The notes under the pieces were generated by a model that ran no database searches, was not told where the DNA came from, and saw only the letters and a program-made list of their open reading frames with translations. The position numbers and the translations under genes are program-made. From NCBI GenBank assembly GCA_022819745.1, contig JAJEGS010000008.1, positions 113,242-177,241 on the forward strand: a stretch of DNA of 64,000 bases, in the 5' to 3' direction. Below, in pieces: positions 42,218 through 50,435 of the stretch (positions are counted from its first letter, which is position 1; each line of letters opens with the position of its first letter). This DNA is from Candidatus Latescibacterota bacterium. Lineage in GTDB: Bacteria > Latescibacterota > UBA2968 > UBA8231.

Positions 42218-43600
42218 CTACTCCTCCAACGACCGTGCTGCCTCGCCTACGACTTCTGACAGAGCCGGGTGCGCGTGGACGATACGGGCTATATCTTCAG
42301 CACTCGCGCCGAACTCTAAGGCTAAGACGCCCTCGGCAATCAAGTGCGAAGCTTGCGGCCCTAGAATGTGCATTCCCAAGAGCTGGTCGGTGTGCGCATC
42401 GGCGACGACCTTGACTAGGCCGTTGATGTCGTCCATGCAATGGGCGCGGGCATTGCTGCGAAATTGGTGCTTGCCGACGGCGACCTCGTGGCCGGCTGCT
42501 GTGGCTGCTTCCTCGCTCGTGCCCACGGAGGCTAGTTCTGGGTGAGTGTACACGACCGAGGGTATGGCCTCGTAGTTGACCTGTCCGGCGCGTCCGGCCA
42601 TCCGCTCGGCGACGGCGATTCCTTCGGCCTCGGCCTTGTGGGCCAGCATCGGTCCGGGCACAAGGTCGCCGATGGCCCAGATGCCCTCGACATTGGTGCG
42701 GCCCTGCGCGTCGACTAGGACTTGTCCACGTTCGTTGGTCGCTACACCCACGTCTTCTAGCCCCAACCCCGTGCTGCATGGTTTGCGTCCCACGGCCACC
42801 AATACCAGATCACACGTCTCGACGCGCTCCTGATCGCCGGCCGCAATAGTCAGCGTCACTTGGCCTTTTTCGATCTCGGCGGATTGGGCTTTGGCTCCAA
42901 GCAGGAATTTTAGTCCCTGTCGCTTGAGCAGCCGCTCTAGCTGCCGGGCCATTTCTTGGTCCATCTCCGGCAAAATTTGATCCATGGCCTCTACTACGAG
43001 TACTTGGGCACCTAGTCGAGCCCATACGGACCCTAGTTCCAACCCAATGGCACCGCCGCCAATGACGACGAGCCGCTCAGGCACCTTTTCTAAGGTTAAA
43101 GCCTCGGTTGAACTGATTATATGTTTTCCATCAAAAGGCAGATTCGACAACTCTACGGGCGTGCTCCCGGTGGCCAACAGGATGTGCTTGGCAGACAGCA
43201 CTTGCTCGCCATCGGAACCTTGCACTGCCACGCTTCCTGGAGCGCGGACTTGGCCCGTGCCGACGAAATGCGTCACCCCTCGGCCCTTAAACAGCCCCTC
43301 AATGCCCTTGGTCATGGTCTGCACGATTTTTTCTTTTCGCGCCATCATGGCTTGCAGATCCAGACCCACTTCACCCTGCCCGATCCCGTGGTGCCCCAAT
43401 CCCTTCTTGGCTCTGTAGAACAAATCACTCGACTCTAGCAGCGCCTTGCTGGGGATGCAGCCGACATTGAGGCAGGTGCCGCCGAGGTAGCTTTTGTCGA
43501 TACAGGCCACCTTCATGCCGAGCTGCGCCGCCTTACTCGCGGCCACGTAGCCGCCCGGCCCCGCTCCGATAACCACTAAATCGAATGCAGTGTCGCTCAC
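42218..43600 (-). CDS. lpd: dihydrolipoamide dehydrogenase (E3)
   Basis: GTG 43600 (AAGGAA upstream) gives 460 residues. It shows the FAD motif 'LVVIGAGPGGYVAA', the redox-active disulfide 'GGTCLNVGCIPSKALL', the NAD motif 'VVIGGGAIGLELGSVW', the second FAD contact 'IWAIGDLVPGPMLAHKA' and the dimer interface '[15 protein letters not shown]' with the catalytic His-Glu pair ('HAHPALSE'). It reoxidises dihydrolipoate for the 2-oxoglutarate dehydrogenase complex, whose E1 and E2 genes lie at 50436 and 49166 on the same strand but are separated from it by an acquired cassette. A possible earlier start extends to 43678 but lacks support. The 3' end is duplicated at 40922-41014. Confidence 0.95.
   Translation of the reverse strand: MSDTAFDLVVIGAGPGGYVAASKAAQLGMKVACIDKSYLGGTCLNVGCIPSKALLESSDLFYRAKKGLGHHGIGQGEVGLDLQAMMARKEKIVQTMTKGIEGLFKGRGVTHFVGTGQVRAPGSVAVQGSDGEQVLSAKHILLATGSTPVELSNLPFDGKHIISSTEALTLEKVPERLVVIGGGAIGLELGSVWARLGAQVLVVEAMDQILPEMDQEMARQLERLLKRQGLKFLLGAKAQSAEIEKGQVTLTIAAGDQERVETCDLVLVAVGRKPCSTGLGLEDVGVATNERGQVLVDAQGRTNVEGIWAIGDLVPGPMLAHKAEAEGIAVAERMAGRAGQVNYEAIPSVVYTHPELASVGTSEEAATAAGHEVAVGKHQFRSNARAHCMDDINGLVKVVADAHTDQLLGMHILGPQASHLIAEGVLALEFGASAEDIARIVHAHPALSEVVGEAARSLEE
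42237..42329 (-). repeat. direct-repeat partner of the lpd 3' fragment
   Basis: These 93 bases in the 3' end of intact lpd match 40922-41014 at about 87% identity, same orientation, no gaps; 42237-42262 and 40922-40947 are identical over 26 bases. The repeats bracket the AT-rich DUF6338 insert. Confidence 0.8.
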
Positions 43601-43731
43601 AGTTGTTCCTTTTTGCGTGACTGAGTATTTAGAATAGCCAATGATTAGATAATCACCTGACGAGCTTTCAAATATCACCGAATCCTTTCAGTCTTCTGCA
43701 CGCTTAAAGGGCGCGTTCATTATCTTGAGTC

Positions 43732-44463
43732 TCAATCACTGCACGTCGGCGCATTCGCGTATCTACGCCAACGCTTCCTCAAAGAACCATTACTATGGAC
43801 CGTCCAATAAATGGTTCGGATGAGGTGTAATTCTTCGTAACTAACTGTTTCGTTAAACGTATCAAAAACTGGTTTCAGATAGTCGGGACCAAGCTCGTCG
43901 AAGGCCTCCAGTACACGGTCTTTGATATCGGATGATAATGAGGACTCGGCGTATAGCCGCTCTACTGACAGCGGATTTCCTGCTTGTACGTACTTACTCA
44001 GATGCTTGATAATCGTCACACGCTTTACCTCATAGACTTGCATCAGTTCGGCTATTGATTCTCCGGCTCGGAACCGTTCACCAACTTCCTGACTGCGCGA
44101 CTTGGCCCTGACTCTCGGTACGACCACAGGAGTTGACTTCGGTTTCTCTGAAAGATTACTATGGACTGTCCAATAAATAGCTCGGATGAGGTGTAATTCT
44201 TCGTAACTGATTGTTTCATTAAACGCATCAAAAACTGGTTTCAGATAGTCGGGGTCAAGCTCATCGAAGGTCCCCAACACACGGTCTTTGGTCTCGTCTG
44301 ATAACGATGACTCGGCGTGTAGTCTCTCTACTGGTAGTGGATTCCCTACTTGTACATACTTGCTCAGATGTGCGATAATCGTACTACGCTTTATCCCATA
44401 GGCTTGCATCAGTTCGGCTATTGATTCTCCGGCTTGGAACCGTTCACCAACTTCCTGACTACG
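43732..44463 (-). repeat. tandem duplication of 366 bp inside the RecQ-type gene
   Basis: Units 44463-44098 and 44097-43732 encode the same 122-residue block ('RSQEVGERF-x-AGESIAELMQ' to 'IYWTVHSN') and are still close to 88% identical at DNA level in the stretches I compared. The final 18 residues of the second unit diverge. Frame is preserved, so both copies are translated. Confidence 0.85.
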
Positions 44464-47022
44464 AGATTTGAGCCCGGTGATCGATCTGCCCACGCGAGAA
44501 GTTGACTTCGGTCGCTCTGTCAGTTCGTGCTGTTGGCAGTAAGTATAGATGATTGGTAGAAAGTTGTCAGCGTATTTTTCAACTTTCATTTGGCCGATGC
44601 CGTGTATTTTCTCAAACGATTCTTTTGACTGTGGGAAATAGGTCGCTACCTCTTTTAAGGTCCTATCGGAGAAAACCACGTACGGCGGAATACCTTCGGT
44701 ATCTGCCAATTCTTTGCGTTTAGCGCGTAATTGCTCGAATAGAACGGAGTCGTATTCAACGGTTTCATCTGGATGCGTGTGACGGTGTACCTGTGTTTTT
44801 ACCGGAATCCCCCACACTTGTTCTCCCTTGAGAACAGCCCACCCTTTATCCGTTAATTGAATGCTGCCGCGTTCTATATTTTTCGTGAGGAGTTGTTGCT
44901 GAATAAACTGTTGTACCAATAGATTCCACTGTTTTCTAGAATACTCCCGACCTATGGAGTAGGTTGATAGCTTGTCATGTGCGAATTGCAACACCTTCTT
45001 TGCTCGTGAGCCGCGCAACACCTTGATGATATGATTTATTCCGAAGATCTCACCCGTTCGTGACACACAAGAGAGAAACTTCTGTGCTGGGATAGTTAAG
45101 TCAACCTTTTCGGTCGCTTCTATCAAGCAGTTGTCGCACATCTGGCAGTTATCTGTCTCGTATTTTTCTCCGAAATAGCCCAGCAGTCCGATACGACGGC
45201 AATCCGCCGAAGTCGCCCAATCCACAAGTGCGGTTAAACGTTTGCTCCTGTCATCCCGTTCAGAAGCAGCGCCCTGCTGGATGAAGTACTGAATTGTATG
45301 GACATCGCCATGGCTGAACAGAAGCAGACAATCTGCACGAAGGCCATCTCGTCCGGCACGACCGATCTCTTGATAGTAACATTCAATATTCTTAGGCAGA
45401 TCCGCATGTACCACAAAACGCACATCAGGCTTGTCAATGCCCATACCAAACGCAATCGTCGCCACCATAATTCGCACGTCGTCGCGTATGAAAGCGGTCT
45501 GATTCTGTTCACGGGTTTCGGCATCTAGTCCAGCGTGATAGGGCAATGCGGAGAAGTCGTCTGCAACCAATTTTTGGTGGAGTGTATCTACTTGGAGTTT
45601 CGTGGCACAGTAGATAATACCAGATTGGTCGCGGTGATTTGCAAGAAAATCAAAGATTTGCTGATATAAGTTGACCTTTGATTCGACAGCGATAACAAGA
45701 TTTTTTCGGTCAAAGCTGGAGATGAACTTGTCCTCGTTACGAAAACCTAATGCTTGACTGATGTCGGTCTGAACACGAGGTGTTGCTGTCGCGGTGAGCG
45801 CAACACACACAGCGCTGGGAAATCGCTCGCGCATCTGTGCCAGTTGACGATATTCTGGTCGAAAATCGTGTCCCCATTGGGAGATGCAGTGCGCTTCGTC
45901 AATTGCAAGGCAGTCCATCCGACACTCATCAAGCATCAATAATGTTTCAGGACGCAGCAATGTTTCTGGAGCGATATAGAGTAACTTAACCTCTCCACAT
46001 TTGATCTGACGGATAGTTGAGAGGTACTCGTCGTGGGTGAGGGTACTGTTGAGGAAGACGGCAGATACGCCCAAGTGTTGTAACTGTGTCACTTGGTCCT
46101 GCATGAGCGAGATAAGTGGTGACACAACAACGGTCAAGCCCTCGAAAAGCAACGCTGGAAGTTGATAACACAATGACTTTCCACCGCCAGTTGGCATGAT
46201 AATTAAGGTGTCGCGCCGATTTGAGATGTTTTCGATAATTTCTGCCTGTAATGGTCGAAATTCGTCGTAGCCGAAAACGGTTTGAAGCAGGTGTAAAGGT
46301 AAGACAGAATCGTCCAACTGTGGAGTGTCGTCCAACGGCGGAGTATCAATTTCGGATGGTGTGGTAGTTCGACCGCTGAATTGATCAAAATCTTGGTTGT
46401 CTTCCCTGTCAAGAAACCAGCCTGAAAGTTGAACATAGCACCGATACTCAGTAGTAGAGTCATCCTTAGGTCGCCATAGATGTGCCAGCGAAACGCGCAA
46501 CAACGTGCCTGCTGGAATGGTTCGGAGCGGTTCCTGAAAACCGACAAATGTGAGGGTTCGTCCTCCATCTTCGGTCGAATAGTGGTAGCGGATACGCTTA
46601 CCAGTTGTGTCAAGTACTAACGGCTGGTCTGCACGCCAGAAGGTGGTGCTATAGGGTGGGAGACCGCCGCTCTCGGCGATATACAACGAACCGTTCGATG
46701 TGGATTGCGATAGACCTTCGTAAAGTTCCGCTGGCCCACCGACTTTGGGAGGCATGTATTTTTCGATAATTGTAGTAGGGTCTCTGAGGGGAGGAAGTCT
46801 CCGCTTTTTATGAACGATGATGTTTTCAACGTGTGGTGGAATAATGTCCGGTGCAGGAGTCGCTTCAACTTCCCACAGGTCGCCAACTTCGTATTCCTGA
46901 CCTGCACCATCGTGGACATCGATAGCAGCCGGAATCAACCGAACACTCTTCCCATCCTGCGTAATTCCACCAATACACGCACCCTTTCCCATGCGAGTCT
47001 TGGCAACAATAAGCACTTTCAT
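43732..47022 (-). CDS. RecQ-family helicase with extra N-terminal (OB-like) domain and duplicated C-terminal HTH domain
   Basis: ATG 47022 overlaps the stop of the DUF488 gene (ATGA) and gives 1096 residues, nearly twice E. coli RecQ. Residues 1-205 are a separate beta-rich domain ('VGDLWEVEATPAPDIIPP', 'GTLLRVSLAHLWRP'), possibly a dual-OB nucleic-acid-binding domain. The helicase core has the Q-motif 'FGYDEFRPLQ' (250-259), Walker A 'MPTGGGKSLCYQLPALL' (about 276-283), 'IDEAHCISQWGHDFRPEY' (DEAH 375-378), 'ALTATATP' and 'YYQEIGRAGRDGL'. Zinc ligands 'CRRIGLLGYF' and 'CQMCDNC' plus a winged helix follow. An HRDC-like domain contains 'FEKIHGIGQMKVEKYADNFL'. Residues 854-975 and 976-1096 are two tandem copies of a RecQ C-terminal helix-turn-helix unit. 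It is AT-richer than neighbours. ATP-dependent 3'-5' unwinding is expected. Confidence 0.9.
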   Translation of the reverse strand: MKVLIVAKTRMGKGACIGGITQDGKSVRLIPAAIDVHDGAGQEYEVGDLWEVEATPAPDIIPPHVENIIVHKKRRLPPLRDPTTIIEKYMPPKVGGPAELYEGLSQSTSNGSLYIAESGGLPPYSTTFWRADQPLVLDTTGKRIRYHYSTEDGGRTLTFVGFQEPLRTIPAGTLLRVSLAHLWRPKDDSTTEYRCYVQLSGWFLDREDNQDFDQFSGRTTTPSEIDTPPLDDTPQLDDSVLPLHLLQTVFGYDEFRPLQAEIIENISNRRDTLIIMPTGGGKSLCYQLPALLFEGLTVVVSPLISLMQDQVTQLQHLGVSAVFLNSTLTHDEYLSTIRQIKCGEVKLLYIAPETLLRPETLLMLDECRMDCLAIDEAHCISQWGHDFRPEYRQLAQMRERFPSAVCVALTATATPRVQTDISQALGFRNEDKFISSFDRKNLVIAVESKVNLYQQIFDFLANHRDQSGIIYCATKLQVDTLHQKLVADDFSALPYHAGLDAETREQNQTAFIRDDVRIMVATIAFGMGIDKPDVRFVVHADLPKNIECYYQEIGRAGRDGLRADCLLLFSHGDVHTIQYFIQQGAASERDDRSKRLTALVDWATSADCRRIGLLGYFGEKYETDNCQMCDNCLIEATEKVDLTIPAQKFLSCVSRTGEIFGINHIIKVLRGSRAKKVLQFAHDKLSTYSIGREYSRKQWNLLVQQFIQQQLLTKNIERGSIQLTDKGWAVLKGEQVWGIPVKTQVHRHTHPDETVEYDSVLFEQLRAKRKELADTEGIPPYVVFSDRTLKEVATYFPQSKESFEKIHGIGQMKVEKYADNFLPIIYTYCQQHELTERPKSTSRVGRSITGLKSRSQEVGERFQAGESIAELMQAYGIKRSTIIAHLSKYVQVGNPLPVERLHAESSLSDETKDRVLGTFDELDPDYLKPVFDAFNETISYEELHLIRAIYWTVHSNLSEKPKSTPVVVPRVRAKSRSQEVGERFRAGESIAELMQVYEVKRVTIIKHLSKYVQAGNPLSVERLYAESSLSSDIKDRVLEAFDELGPDYLKPVFDTFNETVSYEELHLIRTIYWTVHSNGSLRKRWRRYANAPTCSD

Positions 47023-47507
47023 GGCAAGATATGCTCCACTTCGAAACTCAGTTCCTTCGCTAGTTTGTCTGCGACTAGGGACCGATGGCAAGCCGTAGGT
47101 TCTCGTTCAACACAAAAGAGTGCCACAACCTGTGCGTCCGGTTTCAGGTCATCAAGTAGACTTTGAGGCTGAAAGTGCGCCAAGCATTCATGTAGGTATC
47201 CTTCAATAAATAGCTGCCCTAGTTCCATACGTTGACGTTTGGCAGTTTTCGTTGCTTTATCCATCTCAGCCTGCTTGGCTCGCACCGCTTTGGACGGTGC
47301 CAAGTCTTTTCGATGCAGGTAACAGATACCTAAATCGGCGAGCCGTGCTTGCAAACGCTGGCTATTGACGAAAGCGTATGTTGAGCCACGTACTCCTCGT
47401 CGGTCCCGGATGTCACAGAAGGTATCTACCTTTGCATCCTTTAGTGCTCGGAAGAATCCAGCTTCATCAAACCCGTATACGCCGATGGTAACAATTTTAG
47501 GTTTCAT
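47019..47507 (-). CDS. DUF488-family protein, copy B
   Basis: ATG 47507 lies inside the end of copy A (11-base overlap) and gives 162 residues. DUF488 signatures are 'IVTIGVYGFDEAGFFRALKD' at the N-terminus, 'DTFCDIRDRRGVRGSTYAF' and the C-terminal active-site-like 'ALFCVEREPTACHRSLVA' (Cys and C-H-R). The stop overlaps the RecQ-type start by 4 bases (ATGA), so translation is coupled. DUF488 belongs to a rhodanese/phosphatase-like superfamily; published comparative genomics, as I recall it, predicts nucleic-acid-end processing for parts of the RapZ-C/DUF488/DUF4326 clade. The activity here is unknown. Confidence 0.82.
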   Translation of the reverse strand: MKPKIVTIGVYGFDEAGFFRALKDAKVDTFCDIRDRRGVRGSTYAFVNSQRLQARLADLGICYLHRKDLAPSKAVRAKQAEMDKATKTAKRQRMELGQLFIEGYLHECLAHFQPQSLLDDLKPDAQVVALFCVEREPTACHRSLVADKLAKELSFEVEHILP

Positions 47508-48066
47508 TATCGCCTCGCAGGTATCGCTTGCGCGAGCGGGACGTGGATTTATCAGCTTTATCAAACAGAGGGAGTTGACCCCTGGTCAGCCGACTGATGA
47601 TTTCATCCTGAGACTGCTCCGTGTCATTTTTGTCAATATGAACCACCGGTATATCTTTATCCTTTAAGGTTACACCAATCAGTTTGCTCCGGTGGCATTC
47701 CTCCGGTTTTCCCTCGCTGCACATGAGGGCAACTAGCTGTTGCTGAGAAAAAGCGGTTCGGATACGGTCAATCCCATCGGCGTAAAATTGCATCGTTTTT
47801 ACCTTTTCGTAATCCACGCTCCCGTCCTCGTTGTAACAATTTTCATCGTCAGGACGACCGCCGAGCGTATCGCCCATAAACAGATAGCGAATGCCGTGTT
47901 TCTGTAGTTCGCTCGCCAGTTCTACTTTGGAAAACTCTGGCTTATAACGTGAATAAGGGGACGAACGGACATCGACGAGGTACGCAATTTTATATTGCTG
48001 TAGTATCTCGACAAACTGTTCGATAGAACGGCTTCCGTAACCAATGGTATAAATCGGAATGGTCAT
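47497..48066 (-). CDS. DUF488-family protein, copy A
   Basis: This 189-residue protein begins 'MTIPIYTIGYGSRSIEQFVE', the classical DUF488 start. It contains 'YLVDVRSSPYSRYKPEFSK' and 'YLFMGDTLGGRP', and the conserved site 'ALMCSEGKPEECHRSKLIG' with Cys and C-H-R. It ends in a basic tail ('TSRSRKRYLRGDNE'). Sequence divergence from copy B is large, so the two are not a recent duplication and may have separate substrates or form a heterodimer. It is the first gene of the three-gene overlapping run that continues with copy B and the RecQ-type helicase. A 113-base gap with an inverted repeat separates it from the methyltransferase. Confidence 0.85.
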   Translation of the reverse strand: MTIPIYTIGYGSRSIEQFVEILQQYKIAYLVDVRSSPYSRYKPEFSKVELASELQKHGIRYLFMGDTLGGRPDDENCYNEDGSVDYEKVKTMQFYADGIDRIRTAFSQQQLVALMCSEGKPEECHRSKLIGVTLKDKDIPVVHIDKNDTEQSQDEIISRLTRGQLPLFDKADKSTSRSRKRYLRGDNET

Positions 48067-48143
48067 GTCATCAAATTCCTGTATTCATTCTAAGAGAGAT
48101 CTGTTTTAGCACAGGCCGCATCTCCCGCTACTATACTGTCGAA

Positions 48144-48160
48144 ATCGGATCGCATCCGAT
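48144..48160. promoter_or_regulatory. inverted repeat between the methyltransferase and DUF488 genes
   Basis: ATCGGAT (48144-48150) and ATCCGAT (48154-48160) form a perfect 7-bp dyad with a 3-base centre in the 113-base intergenic gap. It could be an operator for the DUF488-RecQ run or a weak terminator. It has no adjacent T-run. Confidence 0.3.
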
Positions 48161-48179
48161 ACGCACCAAATTTCTAAAT

Positions 48180-49133
48180 TCAACGGATTAAACTCCTTCT
48201 CTCTTCATTCTCTTTATCAAATGCGATCCATCCGTCTTTTGATCTGCGAATCATATTTTCTATCCTGTCTATCGCCCATTTATTGTATTCGGAATCAATT
48301 TCACAACCAGCCCATCTTCGCTCAAGTTGTTCAGAAACGACTAACGTTGTCCCCGATCCTGAGAACGGATCAATAACAAGATCGCCTTCTCTAGACGAAG
48401 CTAGGACAAACTTCCGAACGAGTTCTTCTGGTTTTTGTGTAGGATGAGGGGTTTTTTCATTCATTCCATTACACGTGGTCGGCACTTCTATAACATCTCG
48501 TGGCTTTGCTCCTCTCGGATGCGGCGTCCAAACATTTTTTTGTTTCGCTCCGTTTCCGTACTGACTTGACTCTGCTTGTGGATGAGATGGGTACTTTAGC
48601 GTATGATTGCCATAGGGGATTCTAATGTCATCGATATTAAATGTCTGTTTCTTGGATTTACGCAAGTGAAGAATGCTCTCATGCGACCTTCCCCAGTCAC
48701 TTCCCATATTGGCCTTGTTTTTATAGTACCACACCAGCCACTTGCACGATCTAAAATACTTCATAGACGGCTGCTTTATATCTGCAAGTATTTCAGAGAA
48801 TCCACAGAGATACATCGTCCCTTCTTCCTTTAGAATACGATGTGCCTCTCTAATCCATTCCATCGACCATTCAATGTACTTTTCTTGATTCTCAAATCTA
48901 TCCCATTCGGCCTTATTGATGTTGTATGGAGGATCAGCAAAAATAAGATCCACGCTTTCTCCGTCCAAGCTCTTGAGCCACTCGACAGAATCCCCCTGAA
49001 AAAGAGAACCGTGAGGATGCCTATATATCTCACAAAATTTCGACTCATTTTTTGTTGCTAGCTGTTTGCCAACCATAGAGAACTCGAACTTAAGCGGATT
49101 CTCTTGATTGCGTTTTTCAACTTTTTTTGGCAT
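48180..49133 (-). CDS. beta-class DNA methyltransferase
   Basis: ATG 49133 follows CAGGAGA and gives 317 residues. Motif IV 'LIFADPPYNINKAEWDRF' lies in the N-terminal half. 'TPHPTQKPEELVRKFVLASS' (motif X) and 'DLVIDPFSGSGTTLVVSEQL' (motif I) are at the C-terminus, the beta-class order for N6-adenine or N4-cytosine methylation. The central region 'SDWGRSHESILHLRKSKKQ' and 'TFNIDDIRIPYGNH' is the probable target-recognition part. It differs clearly from the methyltransferase at 37659. The gene is strongly AT-rich (20 G/C in the 60 bases from 48601), unlike sucB 32 bases upstream. No restriction endonuclease is adjacent; DUF488 and RecQ-type genes are. Confidence 0.92.
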   Translation of the reverse strand: MPKKVEKRNQENPLKFEFSMVGKQLATKNESKFCEIYRHPHGSLFQGDSVEWLKSLDGESVDLIFADPPYNINKAEWDRFENQEKYIEWSMEWIREAHRILKEEGTMYLCGFSEILADIKQPSMKYFRSCKWLVWYYKNKANMGSDWGRSHESILHLRKSKKQTFNIDDIRIPYGNHTLKYPSHPQAESSQYGNGAKQKNVWTPHPRGAKPRDVIEVPTTCNGMNEKTPHPTQKPEELVRKFVLASSREGDLVIDPFSGSGTTLVVSEQLERRWAGCEIDSEYNKWAIDRIENMIRRSKDGWIAFDKENEERRSLIR

Positions 49134-49165
49134 TGGTGTTTCTCCTGACCAGCAACAGCCTTCCA

Positions 49166-50425
49166 CTATACCTCTAACAGCAGCCGCGCTGGATCTTCCA
49201 GTAGCTCTTTTAGCCGCACCAAAAACGAGACCGACTGCTGGCCATCAACGAGCCGATGATCGTAGGACAGTGCTATGTACATCATCGGCCGGATTACCAC
49301 TTGGCCCTCCACGGCCACGGGCCGCTCTTGGATCGCGTGCATTCCCAGAATGCCGCTTTGCGGTGCGTTTAAAATCGGCGTGGAAAGCAGCGAGCCGAAG
49401 ACCCCGCCGTTGGTGATGGTAAAGGTGCCGCCGCTTAGCTCGTCCATGGCTAGCTTGTTGTCGCGGGCGCTTAGCGCAAGTCGCTTGATGTTGCTTTCGA
49501 GTTGGGCGATGGACATCTGATCGGCGCGGTGCAAGACGGGCACGACTAGACCGCGCTCCGTGCTCACCGCGATCCCCAAATTGACGAAGTCGTGATACAC
49601 AATGTGCGTGCCGTCGATCTGCGCATTGATCGCCGGAAACTCGCCGAGCGCGAGGACGGCAGCCCGCGAAAAGAACGACATCAGCCCCAGCGATGAGCCG
49701 TGGACTTGGGCAAAGCGCTCCTTGTACTTGGCTCTGAGCTGCATCACCGCACTCATGTCGATTTCGTTGAAGGTCGTCAGCATGGCCGCGTTGTGCTGCG
49801 CGGCGACCAAGTGCTCGGCAATGCGCTGGCGGAGCCGGCTCATTGGCTCGCGGCGGGTGAGGCCGGGACTGGCGGGCGCAGGAGACGATTGAGCGGGTTC
49901 GGGCGCAGGAGTGGATTCAGGCTCAGGCGGCGGAGCGGGTTTGGGTACAGGTGGTGGTTGAGCAGGTTCAGGTGCAGGCGACGGTTGAGCGGGTTCGGGC
50001 GCGGATAGCGTCTCTAGGTGGGCGAGCACGTCCTTTTTCGTCAGCCGCCCGTCCTTGCCCGTGCCCTCAATGGCAGCCGGGTCTAGCGCGTGTTCTTCGA
50101 CTAAGCGGCGCACGGCGGGGCTTAGGGTGGGTTCAGGTTTGGACGCAGTGGGTTCGGGTTTGGACGCTGGAGCCGGAGCGGCAGCTTGTGCTGATTCATC
50201 TATTTCCGCAACTACCGCTCCTATGGCTAGCGTGGTGTCGGTGGATTGTAGGTGTTTGAGCGCGCCACTGGCTGGGGACGGCAGCTCGACATTGGCCTTG
50301 TCGGTCTCTAACACGCAAAGCGGCTCGTCCCGCTCGACGCGCTCGCCGTCGCCCTTGAGCCATTCGAGGAGAATTACCTCGCTGACCGATTCGCCCATGC
50401 TCGGTATTTCGACTTGTACTGACAT
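49166..50425 (-). CDS. sucB: dihydrolipoyllysine succinyltransferase (E2 of 2-oxoglutarate dehydrogenase)
   Basis: This 419-residue protein begins 10 bases after sucA with a TAGGAG site. The N-terminal lipoyl domain has the lipoylation site '[12 protein letters not shown]' (Lys43). An Ala/Pro-rich linker of about 45 residues with 'PEPAQ' repeats separates a peripheral-subunit-binding domain ('[20 protein letters not shown]') from the C-terminal catalytic domain. That domain shows '[20 protein letters not shown]', '[17 protein letters not shown]' and the active-site '[18 protein letters not shown]' (His/Asp). It transfers succinyl to CoA. In most genomes lpd follows directly; here a methyltransferase-DUF488-RecQ cassette follows 32 bases later. 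Confidence 0.95.
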   Translation of the reverse strand: MSVQVEIPSMGESVSEVILLEWLKGDGERVERDEPLCVLETDKANVELPSPASGALKHLQSTDTTLAIGAVVAEIDESAQAAAPAPASKPEPTASKPEPTLSPAVRRLVEEHALDPAAIEGTGKDGRLTKKDVLAHLETLSAPEPAQPSPAPEPAQPPPVPKPAPPPEPESTPAPEPAQSSPAPASPGLTRREPMSRLRQRIAEHLVAAQHNAAMLTTFNEIDMSAVMQLRAKYKERFAQVHGSSLGLMSFFSRAAVLALGEFPAINAQIDGTHIVYHDFVNLGIAVSTERGLVVPVLHRADQMSIAQLESNIKRLALSARDNKLAMDELSGGTFTITNGGVFGSLLSTPILNAPQSGILGMHAIQERPVAVEGQVVIRPMMYIALSYDHRLVDGQQSVSFLVRLKELLEDPARLLLEV

Positions 50426-50435
50426 GCAAATGCTC

